From Cytobacillus massiliigabonensis (GTDB lineage Bacteria > Bacillota > Bacilli > Bacillales > Cytobacillaceae): a stretch of DNA of 46,977 nt. The notes below the pieces were generated by a model, which worked only from the letters and a program-made list of their open reading frames with translations, had not been told where the DNA came from and searched no databases. The stretch's first letter is position 1. Each line of letters opens with the position of its first letter. Shown here in pieces: positions 17,014 through 23,326 of this stretch. Position numbers and translations under genes: made by a program. The DNA lies in assembly GCF_900199725.1 (NCBI RefSeq), contig NZ_LT904900.1:1-46977 (forward strand). The letters run 5' to 3'.

Positions 17014-17981
17014 TTAAACACTTTAGTTTCTTTACTGGTATCGGCGCGTTTGAGAAAGCGATGACTAACGTTAAACTTCCGTATGAGGTCGTAGGTTATT
17101 CCGATTATGAAGATTTCAAGTCGAGAGCGTTTTCATTAATACACGGCGTAGATGAGTCGTTAAATTACGGAGACATTACGAAGATCGACGCGAAAACTTT
17201 ACCTGACTTTGACTTGATGACGTGGGGATTCCCGTGTACCGACATAAGTATTGCGAAAGAAGATCGAAAAGGACTCGAAGGTGAAGAGTCAGGCCTGTAC
17301 TATGACGGTATAGAAATATTACGAACCAAACGGCCGAAATATTCGATAATTGAAAACGTCAGCGATCTCGTTAAACTAGGGCTGGATATTGTACTTCGCG
17401 ATTTGGAGGACGCTGGTTATATCAATTATTGGCGGGTGTTGAATTGCGATGACTATGGAATACCGCAGGACCGTAAGAGGGTGTTCGTAGTATCTATTCG
17501 CAAGGACGTCGATAGCGGAACTTTTAAGTTTCCCGAACATACTCCTTCTACGATAGCATGGTACGAATTTATTGACCCGTTAGACACGCGGCCACTTACC
17601 CCGAGACAAACGCGAGTCATTGACGAGTGTAAGCGCGGTGTATTGCAGCGGAAAATTGAAGGTGAAGTAAACTTCGACTGTGCGGTGGTTTGGGATAGAA
17701 CTAGCGGATTGAGATTTCGAAGTAAACGTACATTTCCAACGATAACAGCGAGGTTCGGAACGGGAGGCGGCAACTTCCCGATGTTAGCGTACAAAGGGCA
17801 TATTGGCGGAATTTCACCGCGAAGTTGTTTTAAACTCATGGGATTCACCGATGAAGATTTCGACAAAGTTGACGGAAAGTTCGCGCAAGGAAAGTTATAC
17901 GTCATGGCAGGCGATAGCATCCCAGTTAACGTTCTCGAAGGGATTTTCGAGAATTTAAAAGAGCAGTTCGCGGTAAAATAG
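17010..17981 (+). CDS. C5-cytosine DNA methyltransferase (Dcm type)
   Basis: 323 residues from TTG 17010 (TTGA overlap). Motif I FSFFTGIGAFEKAM, catalytic motif IV GFPCTDIS, motif VI IENVSDL, motif VIII DYGIPQDRKRVFVVSI and motif X-like MAGDSIPVNVL. Ser/Thr replaces Gln in the usual PCQ, as in several orphan enzymes. Locally more A+T-rich than the surrounding genes, suggesting recent acquisition. Stop at 17979-17981 lies inside a hairpin shared with the convergent gene. Confidence 0.92.
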   Translation: MIKHFSFFTGIGAFEKAMTNVKLPYEVVGYSDYEDFKSRAFSLIHGVDESLNYGDITKIDAKTLPDFDLMTWGFPCTDISIAKEDRKGLEGEESGLYYDGIEILRTKRPKYSIIENVSDLVKLGLDIVLRDLEDAGYINYWRVLNCDDYGIPQDRKRVFVVSIRKDVDSGTFKFPEHTPSTIAWYEFIDPLDTRPLTPRQTRVIDECKRGVLQRKIEGEVNFDCAVVWDRTSGLRFRSKRTFPTITARFGTGGGNFPMLAYKGHIGGISPRSCFKLMGFTDEDFDKVDGKFAQGKLYVMAGDSIPVNVLEGIFENLKEQFAVK

Positions 17982-17992
17982 GCAATTACCGC
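17970..17992. terminator. Hairpin between convergent genes
   Basis: GCGGTAA (17970-17976) pairs with TTACCGC (17986-17992) around a 9-base loop. It contains the stop codon of the + methyltransferase and the stop of the minus gene at 17986. No long U-tract either way, so its strength as a terminator is uncertain; placement between convergent ends is the support. Confidence 0.45.
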
Positions 17993-18363
17993 ACAAGCTC
18001 GAAAGCATTCCAAAACACAGCGCCTTCATCGACGCGGCCTACATGTTCAAATCTTGCAGGCAAGTCGTCGGCACTCAACGCAAGCTTATCCGCAACCATC
18101 TTGCCGGCTTTCACGCCGAGGTAGCCGCGTTTGTCAGGGCGCACAGTCGTAGCGTTCGGCACTTTCGCAAGGTCCTGTTTTACGAGGCCCACTCGCTTGT
18201 TCTCTACGTCAACACTGACGACAACGGGCGTAAATTGCGTCATAGCTAGTTCGCGGAGTGCCGTCGCCGACACGCGCAATCGGTAAAACTTATCAATCGT
18301 AAGGGCTGCGTCGCCACGAGACGACAATTTCAACGGTTCAAAAGCCACAGGTAACACGTCCAA
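17986..18363 (-). CDS. Minus-strand hypothetical protein with its own promoter (125 aa)
   Basis: Starts at TTG 18363 (reverse). Sequence begins DVLPVAFEPLKLSSRGDAAL and is mixed alpha/beta, charged, without a recognised motif. A near-perfect sigma-A promoter lies directly upstream and transcripts would begin about 13 bases before the start codon, so the leader is very short and no ribosome site is visible. Being independently promoted and on the strand opposite to its neighbours suggests a regulatory or early-expressed role. Confidence 0.65.
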   Translation of the reverse strand: MDVLPVAFEPLKLSSRGDAALTIDKFYRLRVSATALRELAMTQFTPVVVSVDVENKRVGLVKQDLAKVPNATTVRPDKRGYLGVKAGKMVADKLALSADDLPARFEHVGRVDEGAVFWNAFELVR

Positions 18364-18366
18364 TCA

Positions 18367-18380
18367 CGTTATAGTTAACG
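18367..18380. promoter_or_regulatory. Possible operator at a minus-strand promoter
   Basis: CGTTATAGTTAACG is a perfect inverted repeat (CGTTA / TAACG with a 4-base centre) covering the expected transcription start just downstream of the -10 box. A protein bound here would block initiation. No second perfect copy was identified; one CGTTA half-site lies at the second minus promoter. Confidence 0.35.
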
Positions 18381-18382
18381 AT

Positions 18383-18411
18383 AGTATAGCTTTTTGATTG
18401 GCGCTAGTCAA
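18383..18411 (-). promoter_or_regulatory. Sigma-A-type promoter for the 17986-18363 gene
   Basis: On the minus strand: TTGACT (18411-18406), 17-base spacer, TATACT (18388-18383). Both boxes differ from consensus by one base. Confidence 0.85.
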
Positions 18412-18415
18412 ACGC

Positions 18416-18446
18416 AAAAAGGCGAGTTTCGTCAAAAACGAACTCG
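18416..18446 (-). terminator. Intrinsic terminator of the two-gene minus operon
   Basis: On the minus strand GCGAGTTCGT pairs with ACGAAACTCGC (one bulged base), followed by CTTTTT. It overlaps the end of the gene at 18432 and lies just upstream of the next minus promoter. Confidence 0.8.
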
Positions 18447-18683
18447 CGCGTATAGTCCGGCAAACAGTGGCCAGCCGTCAGTTGATTCAGTCAAACATTC
18501 GGCAAGCGTTAGCGCAACATAATGCTCGGCGCCATCAACTGCGTTTAGTACTTCGATTGATTTTGCGTCAGTTAGCGTCAAATAGCGCACGCCCGACTGC
18601 AATAATACTACGCCATCATCGACAATCAGTGTGCCGACCGTGTAGCCGTCAAGGCGGTCGATAAGGTCGTTATAGCGTCCCAC
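18432..18683 (-). CDS. Minus-strand hypothetical protein (83 aa)
   Basis: Start GTG at 18683 is chosen because GGAGGTG lies about seven bases upstream, inside the end of the preceding gene; the longer reading to 18845 has no such signal. Begins GRYNDLIDRLDGYTVGTLIV and looks like a compact strand-rich domain. Overlaps the upstream gene by 14 bases. Function unknown. Confidence 0.65.
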   Translation of the reverse strand: MGRYNDLIDRLDGYTVGTLIVDDGVVLLQSGVRYLTLTDAKSIEVLNAVDGAEHYVALTLAECLTESTDGWPLFAGLYARVRF

Positions 18684-18870
18684 GGCGCAGCACCTCCGAA
18701 AGTTGCCGAGTGTACTTGTTAAAACTTTCGAGTATAAACTCGGGGCTGTAGTCGCGGTCATGCAGAAGGGCGACGTGGTCTGCGTACAGCACTTTCGCGC
18801 AATTAATCGCATCGTACTCGCTTTGCCCGCGCTCGATAGCGGCATCGTAAACTTGCTTAAATGGATTCAT
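18670..18870 (-). CDS. Minus-strand hypothetical protein (66 aa)
   Basis: ATG 18870 with ribosome site GGAGGTG. Begins NPFKQVYDAAIERGQSEYDA; helical and acidic. First gene of a two-gene minus operon with its own promoter. No recognised family; its position suggests a small regulator or inhibitor (inference). Confidence 0.7.
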   Translation of the reverse strand: MNPFKQVYDAAIERGQSEYDAINCAKVLYADHVALLHDRDYSPEFILESFNKYTRQLSEVLRRGTL

Positions 18871-18902
18871 TAAAGCACCTCCGAAATATTGTAATTATTC
18901 AC

Positions 18903-18931
18903 AGTTTAACGCGAATACAGACGCAAGTCAA
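18903..18931 (-). promoter_or_regulatory. Sigma-A-type promoter for the minus operon
   Basis: On the minus strand: TTGACT (18931-18926), 17-base spacer, TAAACT (18908-18903). The -35 box sits in the same CGTTTGACT context as the other minus promoter. Confidence 0.78.
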
Positions 18932-18960
18932 ACGAAAATTAAACGAAAGAGGGCGATGAA

Positions 18961-19692
18961 TTGAACAGAACGAAGCAAATCAACGAGTTACTTGATATAA
19001 ACGATAGTTATCAGGCGCCGACGAGATTAATGGAGATTTTATACGACAGAGAACGTAGAGAATCGCTTTTTAAGAAGTTTCTCGAGTTGTTCGACTACGA
19101 CGTTACTTATGACTGGTTTCACGAATACTTCCAGGAGGAACATGCAGACCGAAAGGTAAAGAAGCAGGACTTTACACCTCGTAGTGTCAATGAGTTAATT
19201 ACGCAATTAGTCGGGGCAGACGATTATGACGGTAGTCACTACGAGCCTTGCGCCGGAACTGGCGGAATGACTATTACCGCATGGAACCGCGACCGTTATA
19301 AGCACTCGCCGTTTGATTACCGTCCTTCATGGTACGTCTACACTTGCGAGGAACTCAGCGACCGTGCGATACCGTTTTTACTGTTTAATATGTTAATCCG
19401 AGGCATGAACGCAGTTATTATCCACTGCGACGTACTGACCCGCAAATCATACGGAGCGTTTTTCGTTCAGAACGACACGGACAATCACCTCGGATTCTCG
19501 TCACTAAACGTAATGCCATATTCGGACGAAGTAGCGCAGCATTTATCGGTTGAATGGGTCGAGGAACGCTATACGCCGTTAGTCGAGTCGCCTGAAGTAA
19601 TGCCGGAACATATTACGAATCCCGTGCCACGCGGAGAAGTTAGCGATTTTACGAAGTTATTTTACGCACTGTGCGGAGTGGAGGCGGACTAA
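18961..19692 (+). CDS. Type I-like (HsdM) N6 methyltransferase domain lacking NPPY/F
   Basis: 243 residues from TTG 18961 (an ATG at 18957 is out of frame and stops after two codons). KKQDFTPRSV and YEPCAGTGGMTITAW match the start of the N6_Mtase domain and its SAM-binding loop; ELSDRAIPFLLFNMLIRGM also fits. The catalytic NPPY/F expected after the next strand is not visible; the region reads SSLNVMPYSDEV. Could be a SAM-binding, non-catalytic regulator or an unusual methylase. No HsdS or HsdR is nearby. Confidence 0.7.
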   Translation: MNRTKQINELLDINDSYQAPTRLMEILYDRERRESLFKKFLELFDYDVTYDWFHEYFQEEHADRKVKKQDFTPRSVNELITQLVGADDYDGSHYEPCAGTGGMTITAWNRDRYKHSPFDYRPSWYVYTCEELSDRAIPFLLFNMLIRGMNAVIIHCDVLTRKSYGAFFVQNDTDNHLGFSSLNVMPYSDEVAQHLSVEWVEERYTPLVESPEVMPEHITNPVPRGEVSDFTKLFYALCGVEAD

Positions 19693-20096
19693 TGGGCGCA
19701 GTTAAAACGGACGTAAACGCAAAAGAACGCACGCTCGAATCGAAGTACCTCGCGTTAGACAATCCGGCGGGTGTGCGCATGTTGCTAGGCGATTATCACG
19801 CGCTGACCGAACGTCAATATGCCGGCGATTATGACGCGGTTGTGATACTTGTCGACCTGGCAACGGCGATCGAACGGGCGGGGCTAACAGGCCGTCAGGC
19901 CGAGGCCCTGGACTGCGTATTTATCGAGGATTTAACACAAGTAGAAACGGCTAACCGATTAGGGTGCAGTAAACAAACGGTTAACCGGTTAACCTCGGTT
20001 GCTATTGCGAAAATTGCGCGTGTTTATGAAAAGTGGGCGAGATATGGCGAAGGATATTCACTAGGCGGAGACAATTACGGGGAGGAAATCGTATGA
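19692..20096 (+). CDS. ArpU/RinA-type late regulator with sigma-70 region 4-like HTH
   Basis: 134 residues from ATG 19692 after GGAGGCGG. The C-terminal half (LTGRQAEALDCVFIEDLTQ then ANRLGCSKQTVNRL) is a sigma-region-4-like helix-turn-helix. Proteins of this kind sit just before the terminase genes of many Bacillota phages and activate packaging and structural genes. Likely binds a late promoter nearby; none was recognisable by consensus. Confidence 0.75.
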   Translation: MGAVKTDVNAKERTLESKYLALDNPAGVRMLLGDYHALTERQYAGDYDAVVILVDLATAIERAGLTGRQAEALDCVFIEDLTQVETANRLGCSKQTVNRLTSVAIAKIARVYEKWARYGEGYSLGGDNYGEEIV

Positions 20097-20482
20097 CATC
20101 AAACGAACTTAACGCAAGAATAGACGAACTATGGGCGAAAACAAAGGCGGGCGAGTTACCGCGCGAAGAAAGGTTCGCCGCAATCGAGCGACTTACTGAC
20201 GAGTATATCACCGCAACAGGTAAACGACCGGAGCCAGCTCAACTCGACCGGTTGGCGACGCTCTGTTTATACGAGGAAGTGACGGACCCGAACGAACACA
20301 AAATGCTCCACGAGCCGGAGCCGGTACTTAGCGACCGTCAATATGACCGAAGGAAAAAGCGTGAATGGTGGCGAGAAGAAATCGAAGTAGGCGCGGCACA
20401 CGTCACCGGAAAGCGTGCGACGATGTTTAAAGACGAAAACGACACGCTGCAATGCGCGAAAACGACGTACTATTTACGTTAA
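20093..20482 (+). CDS. Hypothetical helical protein (129 aa)
   Basis: ATG 20093, ribosome site GGGGAGG, ATGA overlap. Charged and helical; includes a strongly basic/aromatic patch (RQYDRRKKREWWREEIEV). No family recognised. It is the last gene before a 200-base gap. Confidence 0.65.
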   Translation: MTSNELNARIDELWAKTKAGELPREERFAAIERLTDEYITATGKRPEPAQLDRLATLCLYEEVTDPNEHKMLHEPEPVLSDRQYDRRKKREWWREEIEVGAAHVTGKRATMFKDENDTLQCAKTTYYLR

Positions 20483-20681
20483 TTTATCTTACTTTCGATT
20501 ACTTTCGCGGTATATAAAGTGGGAAAGGGCACTTTAGAATCACGCTCGTCAGCGTAAAGTTGGCGGGCTTTTTGGCGTTTCGCTGCCGATATAAACGCGA
20601 GATTTAAAAGAATAGAACCGGCGACGCCTAGACAAAGCGGGGCGGACCAGCGTCGGTCAATATATTATTGGAGGCGATTAA
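20483..20681 (+). other. Intergenic region with small hairpins
   Basis: 199 bases without a gene. Contains a direct repeat TTACTTTCG (around 20490-20507), ACGCT-CGTC-AGCGT, and a longer stem CGACGC (20622-20627) with GCGTCG (20650-20655). A TATATA box at 20511 lacks a good -35. Could hold a regulator-dependent late promoter and leader RNA. Confidence 0.4.
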
Positions 20682-20990
20682 ATGGCGGAGAAAAACAACT
20701 CGCGCGAATTATCAATCAAATTGGACGTAGACGTATCCGAAGCACTCACGGGCTTAAAAGCTGTCCAACGCGAGGCAAAGAAAGCGACGCAAGCATTACG
20801 GGAGTTGGAGGCGGCGCAGCAAAAGTTTAATCAACCGATTACTGTAGCGCCTTTGACAGTTGACAGTCCTTTCGTAGCTCCGTTAACAGTCACGGACGTG
20901 CCGAATCACGTTAAAGGCTACGGAGAATCCAAGACTTATGTGAGTACGGATAATAAGACGCGATCTTGGTTTGGCGGTGACTGCCGATGA
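20682..20990 (+). CDS. Small coiled-coil protein (102 aa)
   Basis: ATG 20682 after TTGGAGGCG. The first half is a heptad helix (GLKAVQREAKKATQALRELE); the second half is Pro/Val-rich and strand-like. Overlaps the next start by 4 bases. Function unknown. Confidence 0.6.
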   Translation: MAEKNNSRELSIKLDVDVSEALTGLKAVQREAKKATQALRELEAAQQKFNQPITVAPLTVDSPFVAPLTVTDVPNHVKGYGESKTYVSTDNKTRSWFGGDCR

Positions 20991-21853
20991 ATAATACGGG
21001 TGGAACAACGAATGAGCATCACTACTTTAGCGGTGTTTTTTCTTATGTCGACGAGAACGGCGAGCAACGCGTTTCAGCACCCGCGAATACTCATCGAGTA
21101 GTGAGTCATGCGCAATCGGAAGCATACAAAGCCGAGTTAGAGCGCGAAGAGTGGCAGAAAGGTCGACAGCCGAGTTTTACCGCGTCTAACATGCTGAATC
21201 TACATGAGGTCTACGAAGTCCTTACGACGGCACAATGCGGTTACTTAATGTTACTGCAATGCTACGTAGATTTCGACGGCGGAACGCTCGTTAATACGAA
21301 CAAGACACCGATGACCAAACGCGACATGATGGACGTATTGCAGCTCGCAAAGAAGCCGAGTACATTCTACGATTTCCTTGACGCTTGTATAACGAATAGT
21401 ATTATCGTGGAAACAAGCGGCACGTTTGCGGTCAATCCACGATATCACTTCCGCGGGGCATTCAACGATCAGTACATCGTCAAGTCGTATACAGCGAAAA
21501 TCAAACGCGTGTATCGCGAAGTAAAGGCGGCAGACATCGGCTTGATTTACCGAATGCTGCCTTTCATTCACTACGAGACAAACGCGTTGTGTGCGAACCC
21601 ATTCGAAGCTAATCCGGCGTTAATCAAGTGGTTTACGCGTAAGGCATTGGCGGAAGCAACTGGCGTTAGTCCTGGCGAAATCTCGCGTAGGCTGCCGAAA
21701 ATGACGTTCGACGGCGAGTACGTGATTGCGCAAGTGACGGTCGGAGGCAAGCGAATGTATATGTTCAATCCGTGGGTATTTTACCGGAAGAATAGCGCGC
21801 CTGACACGACACTACAGGCGGTATTTAACGTGAAGCCGAAGGGCGGTCGTTAA
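20987..21853 (+). CDS. RepL-like winged-helix DNA-binding protein
   Basis: 288 residues. The central part (STFYDFLDACITNSIIVET then FAVNPRYHFRG) resembles the winged-helix core of RepL-type plasmid replication proteins, whose wing reads similarly (LNPxxxxRG). A second helix-turn-helix-like segment follows (ALAEATGVSPGEISRRL). Could initiate replication at the structured region 22107-22380, or act as a transcription factor. Family match is by pattern only. Confidence 0.55.
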   Translation: MNNTGGTTNEHHYFSGVFSYVDENGEQRVSAPANTHRVVSHAQSEAYKAELEREEWQKGRQPSFTASNMLNLHEVYEVLTTAQCGYLMLLQCYVDFDGGTLVNTNKTPMTKRDMMDVLQLAKKPSTFYDFLDACITNSIIVETSGTFAVNPRYHFRGAFNDQYIVKSYTAKIKRVYREVKAADIGLIYRMLPFIHYETNALCANPFEANPALIKWFTRKALAEATGVSPGEISRRLPKMTFDGEYVIAQVTVGGKRMYMFNPWVFYRKNSAPDTTLQAVFNVKPKGGR

Positions 21854-21854
21854 G

Positions 21855-22106
21855 ATGCCGAGAAAGCCTATCGAGATTACAGTCGTCAATGAAATCGAAG
21901 GTAAACCGTGCGGACGTTGCAAGGACTGGCGTCCACTCGCTGAGTTCAACAAGGACCGGACGCGACTTACCGGATTATCTATACGTTGTAAGTTGTGTGA
22001 ATCGGAGGTTCGTAGGGAGTATAGAAGAGATAACCGCAAAAAGGAACTCGAGAGACATCGACGTTATTACCATCGTCACAAGAATGTGTGCGCTCATTCG
22101 GAATAA
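21855..22106 (+). CDS. Zinc-finger protein (treble-clef, CxxC...CxxC)
   Basis: 83 residues. CGRCKDWRPLAEFNKDRT followed by CKLCESEVRREYRRDN gives two CxxC pairs about 27 residues apart, a pattern shared with the N-terminal fingers of phage HNH-type proteins, but the HNH catalytic part is missing. Long basic tail. Probable DNA-binding protein. Confidence 0.7.
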   Translation: MPRKPIEITVVNEIEGKPCGRCKDWRPLAEFNKDRTRLTGLSIRCKLCESEVRREYRRDNRKKELERHRRYYHRHKNVCAHSE

Positions 22107-22133
22107 TCGGCAATAATTGTGCGCTTATTCGGA
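22088..22133 (+). repeat. 15-base direct repeat pair
   Basis: GTGCGCTCATTCGGA (22088-22102) and GTGCGCTTATTCGGA (22119-22133) match at 14 of 15 positions, spaced 31 bases. The first lies at the end of the zinc-finger gene, the second in the intergenic region; possible iteron-type binding sites. Confidence 0.5.
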
Positions 22134-22380
22134 CAAGTAAAAACGGGGTTGGCGCTTAGAGCCACGTGAGGTACAGCGCTTTTGAGTGCGTAATTATATC
22201 TTAGTCTTTGTCAAAGACGAGAACATCGCGCCTGCGTTCGTTCCTCACTTGGCGCTGCCCTTTATTATTTAAATACATTATCGCGAAAAGTAATTAATAG
22301 TAGCAGACGGTCGAGCGTTAGCGAGGCCGGCCTGCAACGGTTTTAATCTTTTATCTAAACGGAAAGGAGTGCGTTAATAT
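22107..22380 (+). other. Structured intergenic region before the small terminase
   Basis: 274 bases with no gene. Holds the second repeat copy, two TTGGCGCT copies exactly 100 bases apart (22149-22156, 22249-22256), GTGAGG/CCTCAC and CAGCGC/GCGCTG complementary pairs, a perfect dyad (22204-22218), and AGGCCGGCCT at 22324-22333. Candidate origin, packaging site or regulatory leader. Confidence 0.45.
22204..22218. repeat. Perfect 7-base inverted repeat
   Basis: GTCTTTG-T-CAAAGAC, a 15-base dyad with a single central base. Too short a loop for an RNA hairpin, so more likely a protein-binding site. Confidence 0.5.
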
Positions 22381-22761
22381 ATGGCGTTAAAGAAGTTAGA
22401 CGAACGGCACTATCGCGTTATTGAACTACTACTAGAAGGCGTAAAGACTAATCGTCAGATAGCCGAAGAAGTTGGCGTTCATTATAATACGATAACCAAC
22501 TGGCAGAAGGACGAGTTATTTCAGCGAGAGTTCAAGCGGACACTACAGACGCACACACAGCCGAAGCTTCGACTGCTTATCGACTCAATGATCGCTAATG
22601 CTATTACGGAAGGTAACGCCGCTATGGCGAAGCTCGTACTGCAGATGAACGATATGTTAACGGACAAGGTCGAAGTTAAGCAGACGGGAGACAGCGACAA
22701 TGTTAATCGCGAGGAGTTACGCGCTAGGCTTGAAAGCCTGCGGTCACAAACGGACAAGTAG
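22381..22761 (+). CDS. terS: Terminase small subunit
   Basis: 126 residues. N-terminal helix-turn-helix (NRQIAEEVGVHYNTITNWQK), then helices and an acidic tail; matches the phBC6A51-type small terminase domain. Recognises the packaging site on phage DNA and hands it to the large subunit at 23327. Strong ribosome site GGAAAGGAG. Unusually, 565 bases separate it from the large subunit gene. Confidence 0.85.
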   Translation: MALKKLDERHYRVIELLLEGVKTNRQIAEEVGVHYNTITNWQKDELFQREFKRTLQTHTQPKLRLLIDSMIANAITEGNAAMAKLVLQMNDMLTDKVEVKQTGDSDNVNREELRARLESLRSQTDK

Positions 22762-22810
22762 ACGGCTATATTAATAAGAAAGAATGCGGAATAGACGGTG
22801 AAATGACGGT

Positions 22811-22963
22811 GTGAATCGCTGTGAAGTTACGGTGGCTTTCGCCAATTACATCGGCTGCGAGGTCCTGACGAAAGACCTCTCGGAAATTTTCAGTCGCATG
22901 CATAAGCGCTGCATAAACCCGCATGTAGTTTCGCAAACCCTATGCAATAACCGAGGGAAATAA
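22811..22963 (+). CDS. Candidate small ORF between terminase genes (50 aa)
   Basis: GTG 22811 to TAA 22963. The product (starting NRCEVTVAFANYIGCEV, then LTKDLSEIFSR) has protein-like composition with four cysteines. The ribosome site is weak and no family is recognised. A 6-base hairpin (GAGGTC 22859-22864 / GACCTC 22874-22879) lies inside it, so the region could instead be a structured RNA. Confidence 0.35.
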   Translation: MNRCEVTVAFANYIGCEVLTKDLSEIFSRMHKRCINPHVVSQTLCNNRGK

Positions 22964-23170
22964 CCGCAGGCCCAGCGCTAGTAACCGCGTCAGATCAACG
23001 ATGTATAAAATCGTGCATAATCGCAGAAAACAGGCGGTAGGCAAACGTTGATGTAGCGCGGTTCACAGCCGAGGGTAACTTCCGATAGTTACTATTATGT
23101 AAACTAGGAATGTATACGATATACATGCGTATTCATGTCGAAATATGTTCGAATTAATAAATATTCAGGT

Positions 23171-23196
23171 AGGGGCGGCATACCCCCTCCCCTATC
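23171..23196. other. G/C island, candidate cos/pac site
   Basis: TAGGGG (23170-23175) and CCCCTA (23189-23194) flank GGCATACC; the tract stands out against A+T-rich sequence and is followed by TTTTTT. Short G-rich cohesive ends beside terminase genes are known in Bacillota phages. The TAGGGG/CCCCTA stem plus U-run could equally be an intrinsic terminator. Confidence 0.3.
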
Positions 23197-23270
23197 CGTT
23201 TTTTAGGAAATAAGCGCATCTTAAATTCGCGCAACAAAAATAACGTTTGGCTTTAGTTGACTAAAGCGAT

Positions 23271-23300
23271 AGCCTACCGAATGCCTAACGGTGGGCTTTT
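23271..23300 (+). terminator. Intrinsic terminator upstream of terL
   Basis: AGCCTACCG (23271-23279) pairs with CGGTGGGCT (23289-23297), nine pairs including one G-U, followed by TTTT. It ends 11 bases before the terL ribosome site, so it may act as an attenuator for the late genes. Confidence 0.65.
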
Positions 23301-23326
23301 CGTAATGTAAAGGAGGTCGACGCACT

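Larger units (their letters stand above)
22762..23326 (+). other. Long terS-terL intergenic region
   Basis: 565 bases holding one doubtful ORF (22811-22963), a tiny ORF at 23135-23206, dyad ATGTATA-CGA-TATACAT (23110-23126), a G/C island (23171-23196) in A+T-rich surroundings, the dyad CTTTAGT-TG-ACTAAAG, and a terminator at 23271-23300. Probable home of the packaging site and late-transcription control. Confidence 0.5.

Noticed and set aside
22762..23326. Group I intron interrupting a terminase gene
   Set aside because: Both terminase subunits are complete without splicing, and no conserved P7-like core or homing endonuclease was seen.
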